From Desulfobacteraceae bacterium UBA2174 (GTDB lineage Bacteria > Desulfobacterota > Desulfobacteria > Desulfobacterales > UBA2174): a stretch of 56,708 nucleotides of DNA. Positions 42,291 through 52,731 of this stretch are shown here, piece after piece (position 1 is the first letter of the stretch; every line of letters begins with the position of its first letter). The translations under genes were made by a program, and so were the position numbers. A model generated the notes under the pieces. That model saw only the letters and a list, made by a program, of their open reading frames with translations. It had not been told where the DNA came from and searched no databases. The stretch spans positions 1-56,708 of the forward strand of contig DCWA01000037.1 of the NCBI GenBank assembly GCA_002327445.1, written 5' to 3'.

Positions 42291-42295
42291 GTTTT

Positions 42296-43261
42296 TCACC
42301 GTTCGTATACCACCTGAAGGTACAGATCCCCCCGATGGCCGTCGGCGGTCCAGCGGCCCAATCCCTTGAGACGCAGGCGGCTGCCCTCGTTGATTCCCGG
42401 TGGAATCGTGACGCGCAGCAAGCGTTTGTGGAAGGCCCAGGGCACATTGACCAGTTTGGTGGCGCCTTGGCGGGCCTCCAGTTCCGTGACGCGCAAGGTG
42501 CCATAGATGTTGGCATCGTCGGCTTCACCGGCGGGCCGGATCACCTGGAGCCGATCGGTATGGCGCTTGGCCGTCAGCGGTTTGAGGCGTTGACTGAGCC
42601 CCGTGGCCGGCATGCGCCCCGAAAGCTTGACCAGCAGCATGCCGGCGACAAAGCCGCCGATATGGGCCCACCAGGCGATGGCACTCTGGCCGCCGCTGGT
42701 GGCGTTGAGCACCTGGAGCAGAAACCAGATGCCGATGAAGACGAAGGCCGGAATTTCGAAAAATAGCGGGATGAACACAATCGGCAGCAGAGTAAGGATC
42801 CGGGCGCCCGGAAAAAGGAGGAAATAACCCCCCATGACCCCGGCGATGGCTCCGCTGGCGCCCACGGTGGGAATATTGCTCACCGGGTTGGAGAGCAGGT
42901 GGGTAAATCCGGAGACCAGACCGCAGGCCAGATAGAAAACCAGGAAGCGGATGGGCCCGAGGTGCTCTTCCACGTTGTCGCCGAAGATGTACAGGGACCA
43001 CATGTTGCCCAGCAGGTGAAGAAAACCGCCGTGGAGGAACATGAAGGAAAGCAGGGCGAACGCCTGCTGGGCGAGGGAGAAGTGGGTCGCGATGCGCTCC
43101 ACGGTGTAGCGCGCCGGTACCAGGCCGTAGAAGTAGTTGAAGCGCAGGATGCCCTCGCCCTGGGCCAGTTGAATCAGGAATACCCCCACGTTGACGGCGA
43201 TCAGGGCTCGGGTCACCACAGCGACGCTGTGGGATGTCTTGGTGTCGCGAATCGGGATCAT
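42296..43261 (-). CDS. Rhomboid protease with a DnaJ C-terminal-like tail
   Basis: A 321-residue protein. Residues about 1-215 form a six-helix rhomboid core: the HGGFLHLLGNMWSLYIFGD loop, the nucleophile motif GASGAIAGVMGG near residue 136, and the partner His in WWAHIGGFVAGM near 199. The C-terminal 90 residues, after KPLTAKRHTDRL, carry VTIPPGINEGSRLRLKGLGR and GDLYLQVVYER, very similar to the end of the DnaJ C-terminal substrate-binding domain. This is a genuine fusion by reading frame, and no frameshift is needed. A protease joined to a chaperone-like substrate binder suggests membrane-protein quality control. Confidence 0.85.
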   Translation of the reverse strand: MIPIRDTKTSHSVAVVTRALIAVNVGVFLIQLAQGEGILRFNYFYGLVPARYTVERIATHFSLAQQAFALLSFMFLHGGFLHLLGNMWSLYIFGDNVEEHLGPIRFLVFYLACGLVSGFTHLLSNPVSNIPTVGASGAIAGVMGGYFLLFPGARILTLLPIVFIPLFFEIPAFVFIGIWFLLQVLNATSGGQSAIAWWAHIGGFVAGMLLVKLSGRMPATGLSQRLKPLTAKRHTDRLQVIRPAGEADDANIYGTLRVTELEARQGATKLVNVPWAFHKRLLRVTIPPGINEGSRLRLKGLGRWTADGHRGDLYLQVVYER

Positions 43262-43327
43262 GGAATGCGCTTCTTGGCCATGTTCATTGCATGGTAAATT
43301 CGAACATCGACGTTCGAATTTCGACCT

Positions 43328-44170
<843 letters not shown>

Positions 44171-44217
44171 GGTGTTTCCTATGGAATGGAAAGTGGCTAA
44201 AGTTACGAGTGGCTAAA

Positions 44218-44326
44218 GTGCCTAAAGTTGATGAATATGGCCGATTTCTGGAGTCCTCCGGAAATTTGCTGAAACACATTGTACGATCAAAATGCCGGAG
44301 CGAAGCGACACCACAACTTTAGGCAC
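44218..44326. repeat. MITE-like element with 13-bp inverted ends, copy 2
   Basis: Same ends as the copy at 28915: GTGCCTAAAGTTG (44218-44230) and CAACTTTAGGCAC (44314-44326). The interior shares GGCCGATTTCTGGAGTCCTC and AATGCCGGAGCGAAGCGAC but differs in the middle. It fills the gap between valS and nadC. Confidence 0.7.
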
Positions 44327-44346
44327 TTTTGCTGACTTCCCCTCTC

Positions 44347-47004
<2,658 letters not shown>

Positions 47005-47186
47005 CTGCAAATCAGCTCCTGATGGGCGTCCTGCCATTTGGGCCGGCCGCCAAAACAAAAGATCGGGGATCATGGTTCAGGAATCTCCGATCTATGAAGA
47101 GAAGAAGGCTAGTTGGGGTGATGCCGACCTTTACCGGGTTGCCGTCATTTCTTTTCGCCCTGAGGCGACGATCTTGTTTTCACTTC

Positions 47187-47753
47187 CTATTCTCCGTCGT
47201 CCCCCATCAACGCCGACCGGATCTGCTCGATTTCGCGATTCACCACCCGCTCCACCGTTTCCACGATGATTGCCTCGATTTTTTCAGCGTAAACCTTCTC
47301 GATCACCCGCTCCAGAAGCGATTCGATTTTCTCGGGCGACAGGGCTGTCGCAGCCAGGGTTTCGAGATGCCGCTCCGGCATTGGGACTTGCAGGCCGGCC
47401 ATGCCCGCCGCGGGTCCTTCGATTTCCAGGCCGAGGGAATCCACGAAGTCGTCCGTGCGTCGATCCGTGTCATCGGTATCGTCAAAGACGATGGCATCGT
47501 CGAGAAGATCGATGGGGCTCCGGTCGTTCTCCAGATCGAGCAGGTGCCCATCGGATTCCCCAAGGATCGGATCGGTGTCGGCATCCCGCAGCGGAGGCCG
47601 CCGGATCGCACGGGCGGCGGAGTTGACCCGCTCCGTCAAATCGATGATGGGCGCATCGTCTTCGAAAGGCGATGAAATCGGATTCGTCAAATCGATAACC
47701 CCGTCGTCCGGAGAACCCTCCCCTTGATTGCGGGGCACTTTTGGGGCATTCAT
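47187..47753 (-). CDS. Acidic hypothetical protein with amphipathic C-terminus
   Basis: A 188-residue protein with no recognised domain. The first 120 residues are very acidic and low-complexity, with repeated IDLTNP, IIDLTERV and DLLDDAIVFDDTDDTD-like pieces. The C-terminal 60 residues (SPEKIESLLERVIEKVYAEK, then VERVVNREIEQI) form a long amphipathic helix resembling the C-terminal tails of deltaproteobacterial response-regulator-like scaffold proteins. The start at 47753 has GGAGG 9 nt upstream; a start at 47828 would be longer. It could be an adaptor. It lies 182 nt upstream of valS and is divergent from rsmE. Confidence 0.65.
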   Translation of the reverse strand: MNAPKVPRNQGEGSPDDGVIDLTNPISSPFEDDAPIIDLTERVNSAARAIRRPPLRDADTDPILGESDGHLLDLENDRSPIDLLDDAIVFDDTDDTDRRTDDFVDSLGLEIEGPAAGMAGLQVPMPERHLETLAATALSPEKIESLLERVIEKVYAEKIEAIIVETVERVVNREIEQIRSALMGDDGE

Positions 47754-47984
47754 CGCAGCAGACCTCCGGTTTGCGTCCGGATTTGGTGTAACTATTGCCA
47801 AACATTTAAATTTTTTGGGATTTAGCATGCGTCTGAACCACTGTCAAGGCATATGGCGTCCGGGGAAACGGAAAATAAGGCGGCACGGCACGTGCCAAAC
47901 GGGCCACAACGGCTGCCGCAGCCGCTTGCGGGCTGGTGCGGGGTTGGCTTTGCCTTGGCCTGCCGGCATCGGGGGAGAATCAGC

Positions 47985-48725
47985 ATGAGAAGATTCCGGA
48001 TATCCCCGGAAACCGTGGAAGGGGAGATCGCGATTATGTCGCCGGAGGATTCCCGCCACCTGGCACAGGTGCTGCGGATGAAGGTCGGCGATCCGGTGCG
48101 GCTGTTCGACGGGCGGGACATGGAGTACGAGGGGCGCGTCGCGGCCATTGGGACGGACGGTGTCCGGGTCGTCGTCGGCCGGGGGCAGCCGACTGCCTCC
48201 GAGTCGCCGCTGGAGTTGATCCTTTTGCAGGGTTTTCTCAAGGATGCCAAGATGGATCTGCTGGTGAGGCAGCTCACCGAGCTGGGGATTTCGCGCATCG
48301 TGCCGGTGGTGACCCGCCGCAGCGTGGCCCGGCCCGATGCCAGGCGCCTGGACGGACGGATGGCGCGTTGGCGGAAGATCGCCGCCGAGGCGCTCAAGCA
48401 ATGCCGCCGCGGACGGATTCCCGTCATCGACGCCGCCGGCGGCATCGAGGCGGCATTGGCGGCGGCCGGCGGCTGCGATCTCAAAATCGTTTTCTGGGAG
48501 GAGGCACGGCGCCCCCTGGGGGACATTCTGGCCGGGATCGCATCGCCGGTGCGCTCCGTGGCATTGCTGCTGGGACCGGAGGGTGGATTCGAGGCGGCGG
48601 AAGTCGCCGCCGCCGAATCCGCCGGTTTTGTCGTGGCCAGCCTCGGGCCGCGCATTCTGAGGGCCGAAACGGCCGCCCTGGCCGTCTGCGCCCTGATCCA
48701 GCACCGGTTGGGGGATCTGGGATGA
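47985..48725 (+). CDS. rsmE: 16S rRNA (m3U1498) methyltransferase RsmE
   Basis: A 246-residue SPOUT methyltransferase. The N-terminal PUA-like part starts MRRFRISPETVEGEIAIM, with HLAQVLRMKVGDPVRLFDG. The knot region is LILLQGFLKDAKMDLLVRQL, VTRRSV, ALKQCRRGRIPVI and LLLGPEGGFEAAEV, ending LGPRILRAETAALAVCALI, the SAM-binding trefoil. The ATG at 47985 is the family start; an upstream in-frame open stretch has no similarity. It modifies U1498 in the decoding region of 16S rRNA. Confidence 0.95.
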   Translation: MRRFRISPETVEGEIAIMSPEDSRHLAQVLRMKVGDPVRLFDGRDMEYEGRVAAIGTDGVRVVVGRGQPTASESPLELILLQGFLKDAKMDLLVRQLTELGISRIVPVVTRRSVARPDARRLDGRMARWRKIAAEALKQCRRGRIPVIDAAGGIEAALAAAGGCDLKIVFWEEARRPLGDILAGIASPVRSVALLLGPEGGFEAAEVAAAESAGFVVASLGPRILRAETAALAVCALIQHRLGDLG

Positions 48726-48805
48726 CGCCGCCTTCCCCGGGGCTCCGTCATGGTAACGGCCTTTGCCACTTTTTTGTCGAATGTCACCGTTTCCCGCCGA
48801 TCTTT

Positions 48806-48973
48806 CAACTGCGGATTCCTCTCTGACGTTCGGAATGACACGGGAAACAAGTGTCATCCCGAGGAGTTTACGACGAGGGACCTGCAGTCAAAGACGCAGG
48901 CGGGAGAAGTGCATAAGCCGGAAAAAATCCCTCGCAAACGTGCAAGGATGATCGCAAACCTTTAACGGGACCC
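48806..48973. repeat. Dispersed repeat element, long copy 2
   Basis: Begins CAACTGCGGATTCCTCTCTG and ends near AACGGGACCC. It shares about 150 bp of recognisable pattern with 31951-32104 (GTGTCATCCCGAG, GATCGCA.ACTTT-type end). It lies downstream of rsmE. Confidence 0.65.
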
Positions 48974-48994
48974 TGCCGCTTTCCTACTTTGGGC

Positions 48995-49023
48995 TTGACA
49001 TCCCCACCTGCTTCGTCTAAAGG
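48995..49023 (+). promoter_or_regulatory. Promoter of tRNA-Phe
   Basis: A perfect TTGACA (48995-49000), a 17-nt spacer and TAAAGG (49018-49023). The -10 is poor, but position and spacing fit; the mature tRNA begins 34 nt downstream. Confidence 0.55.
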
Positions 49024-49057
49024 GACGCTTTCATTTGAGCGCACTCCACGCGGGTTC

Positions 49058-49133
49058 GCCGAGGTAGCTCAGTCGGTAGAGCAGGGGACTGAAAATCCCC
49101 GTGTCGGCGGTTCGATTCCGTCCCTCGGCACCA
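49058..49133 (+). tRNA. tRNA-Phe (GAA)
   Basis: 76 nt. The acceptor arm is GCCGAGG / CCTCGGC with ACCA at the end. The anticodon loop CTGAAAA sits in a GGGGA / TCCCC stem, giving anticodon GAA for phenylalanine. The T-loop GTTCGATTC is standard. A hairpin terminator follows. The DNA immediately downstream has a different character (degenerate, then CRISPR-type genes), and tRNA genes are frequent integration sites. Confidence 0.97.
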
Positions 49134-49141
49134 AATAAAAA

Positions 49142-49180
49142 CAGGGGCTTACGGGTTTCTCCGTAAGCCCCTGTTTTATT
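49142..49180 (+). terminator. Intrinsic terminator after tRNA-Phe
   Basis: A 13-bp stem CAGGGGCTTACGG / CCGTAAGCCCCTG with a 6-nt loop, followed by TTTTATTA. A strong terminator located 8 nt after the tRNA CCA. Confidence 0.9.
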
Positions 49181-49860
49181 ATCTCACGAGTTTGTCCCGC
49201 TTTTGCCCCGCTTTTTAAAAAGACGGTGGGTCTGTTTTTTCCCCGCCAAGGGTGACATGGGCCATTTCAAAATGCCCGCAACCTCGCGCCTCCGTCGGAT
49301 GGTTCCATCCTTCGTAGACCGATGTTTGATCTCGTTTGCGCTTCTATTCTTCCGGATTCGTCTGGAAGGCGATTCTGGTGGAGACGGCCTTCGAGGACAT
49401 CAAGGGCGGCATCGCGCAGGTCGACACCCCCTCGGAGGTCCACCCGAATCCCATCTGCGACACCCTGGACGCCATCGAGGCCATTATTCATCCACGGTGC
49501 GGGCGCTTGCGACGGAACGAGCCGCCAGTTGGCTTTCCAAGCACTTCACCTACTGGTGGCTGGAAAAGCACGGCTACGGCCGGGTGCTCATTGACTCGGA
49601 TGGGCTGCGACTTCAGCTTTGGGTTGGAATCCCGGTGGTCGGTGGCAGAAGGGGTAGGGCGGGGCGAGTGGAGGATCCGGGAGGTCATCCGACAACCTGA
49701 AAAAGAATGAACAACCCATAAATGGGAATCGTTATTATTCCAAATGAAATCTATACGATGGGGCTTGTAATCTGAAGCTGCCTTCAGTACATTGACCCAG
49801 CCGTTGACCCCAAAATTCCAAGGGACAGGCAAAATGAAAAAAGCCAACCAGTCATTTGGC
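49181..49860. other. Degenerate region downstream of tRNA-Phe
   Basis: About 680 bp without an intact gene. Near 49360-49490 a fragment reads ILVETAFEDIKGGIAQVDTP in one frame; near 49495-49640 another frame gives LATERAASWLSKHFTYWWLE followed by KHGYGRVLIDSDGL. They look like two parts of one decayed gene joined by a frameshift, of a family I do not recognise. The GC content is lower than in the main chromosome. Confidence 0.4.
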
Positions 49861-49867
49861 TGATGAT

Positions 49868-49919
49868 AGCCCGCATCGCGAGAGCATCATGGCTCTCCAG
49901 ATACGGGCTTTGTTTTTTT
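49868..49919 (+). terminator. Terminator-like nested hairpin upstream of the sigma operon
   Basis: Outer arms AGCCCG (49868-49873) and CGGGCT (49904-49909) with an inner GAGAGC / GCTCTC stem, followed by a run of seven T (49913-49919). It would stop transcription from the degenerate region and insulate the operon that follows; an early gene start at 49863 is therefore unlikely. Confidence 0.75.
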
Positions 49920-50009
49920 GATATCCAGGCAGATATTGGTGGTCAACCACCGGCACGACAAGGATTGGGGCAGCAACTTGAGGGGCAAGAACCTCTTACG
50001 GTCCATCTG

Positions 50010-50510
50010 GTGAAACCTCCGCAGCAAGCCGAAATTCGTTTGACGAGCAAAGACTTGTGGCGACTGAACCGGGCCGCAAGCCGGCACCTGGAGGATGTGC
50101 TCGGTGCCACCGTAAACCTGCCCTTACGCTACTGGCGCGCTGACATGCTCTTCTCCGGGGCGCCGGACGACCGTCTGCATGACCTCACCGCCGGGCTTTT
50201 CCCGCTTCGCTTGGTCAAAAAGAAGACTCATCCGCTGTTTTGCCTCCAGGTTTTGCCGGACGCGGTGGGGTGCCGCGTCTGCCCATGCACCTCCAGCCGG
50301 CCGCGGCGTGCAATCCCCCGGCGGTCCATTCGCCAGGGCTGTATCCTCGCTTACACTGGCCAAATTATGGATCGTGAATCGTACCTCGTGGACGAGATCC
50401 TTTTCAATGTTCCCGCGGATCTGGCTTTCAAGCTTCGTTTCCGCGGTCTGGTGCCCGAAAAATGCCTGTCCGGAGAAAGCAACCATCAATGCCGCGAGGT
50501 CGCTCCGTGA
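50010..50510 (+). CDS. Unknown protein, first gene of the sigma/Lon operon
   Basis: A protein of about 166 residues if the GTG at 50010 is used; a TTG at 49965 is another option, and the terminator at 49868-49919 excludes the far upstream ATG. No confident family is recognised. Noteworthy motifs are RYWRADMLFSGAPDDRLHDL, CRVCPCTSSRP, and a C-terminal RESYLVDEILFNVPADLAFK with RFRGLVPEKCL. The middle part alternates hydrophobic strands, and a small beta-barrel (for example MazF-like) is conceivable but unproven. The stop TGA overlaps the GTG start of the sigma-like gene (GTGA), so it is translated as part of the same operon. Confidence 0.55.
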   Translation: MKPPQQAEIRLTSKDLWRLNRAASRHLEDVLGATVNLPLRYWRADMLFSGAPDDRLHDLTAGLFPLRLVKKKTHPLFCLQVLPDAVGCRVCPCTSSRPRRAIPRRSIRQGCILAYTGQIMDRESYLVDEILFNVPADLAFKLRFRGLVPEKCLSGESNHQCREVAP

Positions 50511-51580
50511 GTTCATCGGCACCGTCCGTCGAGGCGCTGCGACGCTGGCTCGACTCCGACGAAGGGGTTGCGGCCCTGTCAGCGGCTGCGCGCCAAATCC
50601 GGCGCACTTTGCGTCGCGGCGGATGGCATCGGGCCCTGGACCGGTTGGGCCTTGGTGGGGGGGCGCCCTCCGGAAGCGCGGAGGAAGACCTCCGTGGAGA
50701 ATTGTGCCTCTATGTGCTCGAAAACGCCCACCGTCTGGCCCTGGGCCTGGCGGCGGTGCAACCCCATGCCGGCGGCTATCTGTGCAGAGCCTTCATCAAC
50801 CATTGCCGGGACTTGGAGAGGCGGCCGGACGGTGATCCATTCCGATTCCGGTACCGCCAGTTCGCCGAAGCCATGCGCCGCGACGACCGGTTTTGGACGG
50901 AGAAGAATCCCAACGGGGGCATCCGCTACAGCATGTCTCCCGAAAGCCGGCCCATCGCACCGCTGGCCGACGAGGACCTGGAGGCCGTAGGGGCGCCGCC
51001 GGCCGATTGTTCCGTCAAGGCCGGCCGAATCCTCGATTGCGCCCGCTACTTCTGGCAGGCTTTGCAGGCGCGCTTTGAAGGACTGGCAATCCGGGTGGAT
51101 TTGCGCGACCTGATCCGCTGGCTTGGGCTTTTCGATTGCCTGGCCATCACGCCCACCGCCGTGGCTTTGACCGAAGAAATGGCCAACAGCCTGGCAGCGC
51201 CGGCGGCATCGACGGTGGACGCGGGGCAGGTGAGGCAATGGGCCGTAATGTTTGCCGAGAGATTGGCGCCCTTGGACCGGCGACTCTGGTCGCTACGCTT
51301 CGGACGCGGTCTTGGTTTGAAGGAAATCGCCATGGAGACGGGTGCCTACAGCGGTTCTTCAGGCGTCCAGGCGCGCATCCAGCGGCTTCATGAAAAGCTC
51401 CGCGATTTTATCAGAACTCACGATCTGCCCTGGCTTGGGCCGGACGACATCGACGAGGAAGCCTGGTCCGTTTTTTACCATGCCTTGCTGGAGGCGGTGG
51501 AAAAACATGGCGGTACGCCGTCCACAAAGGGAAAAGGGCCGCCTTCGAAAAGAGGGCGGCGCCGCAAGGAATCTCCATGA
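50507..51580 (+). CDS. Sigma-70-like factor of a protease-linked operon
   Basis: A 357-residue protein. The C-terminal third has a sigma region 4-like helix-turn-helix: LAPLDRRLWSLRFGRGLGLK, then EIAMETGAYSGSSGVQARIQ and RLHEKLRDFI, which matches the pattern of the -35-binding region. The middle has two helical blocks, including YLCRAFINHCRDLERRPDGD, that may be region 2-like. It is longer than standard ECF factors (about 190). The GTG start at 50507 overlaps the upstream stop, with GAGG 8 nt before it; upstream in-frame ATGs at 50462 and 50489 are possible. It overlaps the next gene by ATGA. Its target promoters are unknown. Confidence 0.65.
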   Translation: MSSSAPSVEALRRWLDSDEGVAALSAAARQIRRTLRRGGWHRALDRLGLGGGAPSGSAEEDLRGELCLYVLENAHRLALGLAAVQPHAGGYLCRAFINHCRDLERRPDGDPFRFRYRQFAEAMRRDDRFWTEKNPNGGIRYSMSPESRPIAPLADEDLEAVGAPPADCSVKAGRILDCARYFWQALQARFEGLAIRVDLRDLIRWLGLFDCLAITPTAVALTEEMANSLAAPAASTVDAGQVRQWAVMFAERLAPLDRRLWSLRFGRGLGLKEIAMETGAYSGSSGVQARIQRLHEKLRDFIRTHDLPWLGPDDIDEEAWSVFYHALLEAVEKHGGTPSTKGKGPPSKRGRRRKESP

Positions 51581-52731
51581 ACCGACGTCACCACGCCCTG
51601 GCCTTGGCCAGGCGATTTCGCACCTGCCCAACGCCGGATTCCACCGGTCTGCCGGAAACCCACCCGCAAATGGTGGCCCACCGGCAGCGTTGCCCCCTGT
51701 GCGTCGAGCTGGGCATTGACGACCCCTGGCAGACCATCGCCCGGCGCATTCTTTCCCTGGCGGCCGCAAAAGAGAAAGCAGGACCGCGGCAGCTCACGCC
51801 TGGCGACCTGGTTCCCGTGAAGGCCGAAAGGGCCCGGTGGCTCGGGGACTTGTTCTATCATCCGCCCCTGGTGGTGGTTCTTGCCGAGTGCCCCTCGATT
51901 CCGGAAGCGGTGCAGGTGGCGCAGGTCTATCACGATACGCTGTTGGCCGGTCCGGGAGACCTGATCATCGAAGATCCCGAAAGTCCCCTCGGCCCTTTTT
52001 TCATCGAATGCTGGAACCGCTACACCCTGCGGCGCCAGGACCTCGGCGACCTGTTGCTCAAGCTTTCGGGTGATCGGGTGGAAGCGGCCATTGCCATGGG
52101 GCAGGATGCCTCGGCGCTGCCTGTCTGGGCCCCGCTGCCGATTTCCATGACGGGCGAGAATGACCCGCGCCTTGCCTTCCGGCGCATGGAAATCGAGGTG
52201 GGGTTTGTTTTTGCCCAGGCTTCGGTGGACGCCCTGATGAATGGCATCGACGAGGATCGATTCGCCTTGGCCCCCCTGCCGGCACTTCACGCAGCCTTGG
52301 AGCGGCTGATTCCGGGCATTCGCTGGCGTTCGCAATCCGCCGATCCGGAAGAAGCCTTCGCGGTCGCCGAATTACCCGATGATTTTTATCCCCTGGCGGC
52401 AGCCGGCGACCAGGTAACGCTTTGGGGACGCCGGATCGATCTGGTGGACGACCGGCCGGAACGCATTTTCCCGTTTACTCCGAGTTTGGATCACGCCGCG
52501 GCACTGGGCGGCGGTTTCACGGGCATCGGCGGCCATGTGGATCGTGCCCCGGGCTCGGTGCGCCAGAGCCGTTTGTTGGCTGCTTGGATTCAGCCGGGGC
52601 AACCGCCGGTGGTTTGCCAGACGGTGGACTGGGATCCCGTCAGCGGTATTTTTTATATTGAAATTCCTGTCGCCGACCTCCGGCGGGTGCGCATCGAAGT
52701 CACCTTGCTGGTCGAGGCATCCGATGCTTGA
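51577..52731 (+). CDS. Putative ZAS-type anti-sigma protein
   Basis: A 384-residue protein. Residues about 17-45 hold a zinc anti-sigma motif, HRQRCPLC (His35, Cys39, Cys42), the exact H-x3-C-x2-C spacing of ZAS domains, with Cys17 and His29 as possible further ligands. The remaining 330 residues are of no family I recognise and are beta-rich by eye (WGRRIDLVDDRPERIFPF, FYIEIPVADLRRVRIEVT). A single ZAS motif directly after a sigma-like gene is the usual arrangement of sigma and its antagonist. It starts with the ATGA overlap and ends 8 nt inside the Lon-like gene, so the three are tightly coupled. Anti-sigma function is inferred. Confidence 0.55.
   Translation: MNRRHHALALARRFRTCPTPDSTGLPETHPQMVAHRQRCPLCVELGIDDPWQTIARRILSLAAAKEKAGPRQLTPGDLVPVKAERARWLGDLFYHPPLVVVLAECPSIPEAVQVAQVYHDTLLAGPGDLIIEDPESPLGPFFIECWNRYTLRRQDLGDLLLKLSGDRVEAAIAMGQDASALPVWAPLPISMTGENDPRLAFRRMEIEVGFVFAQASVDALMNGIDEDRFALAPLPALHAALERLIPGIRWRSQSADPEEAFAVAELPDDFYPLAAAGDQVTLWGRRIDLVDDRPERIFPFTPSLDHAAALGGGFTGIGGHVDRAPGSVRQSRLLAAWIQPGQPPVVCQTVDWDPVSGIFYIEIPVADLRRVRIEVTLLVEASDA

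Noticed and set aside
47822..48857. Two minus-strand frames of about 340 residues opposite rsmE
   Set aside because: RsmE motifs are clear and in the correct frame on the plus strand.
49203..49710. Intact gene between tRNA-Phe and the operon
   Set aside because: Similarity-like stretches switch frame near 49495, so any gene here is broken.
49863..50009. Longer start for the first operon gene at 49863
   Set aside because: This stretch encodes the terminator-like nested hairpin and T-run at 49868-49919.
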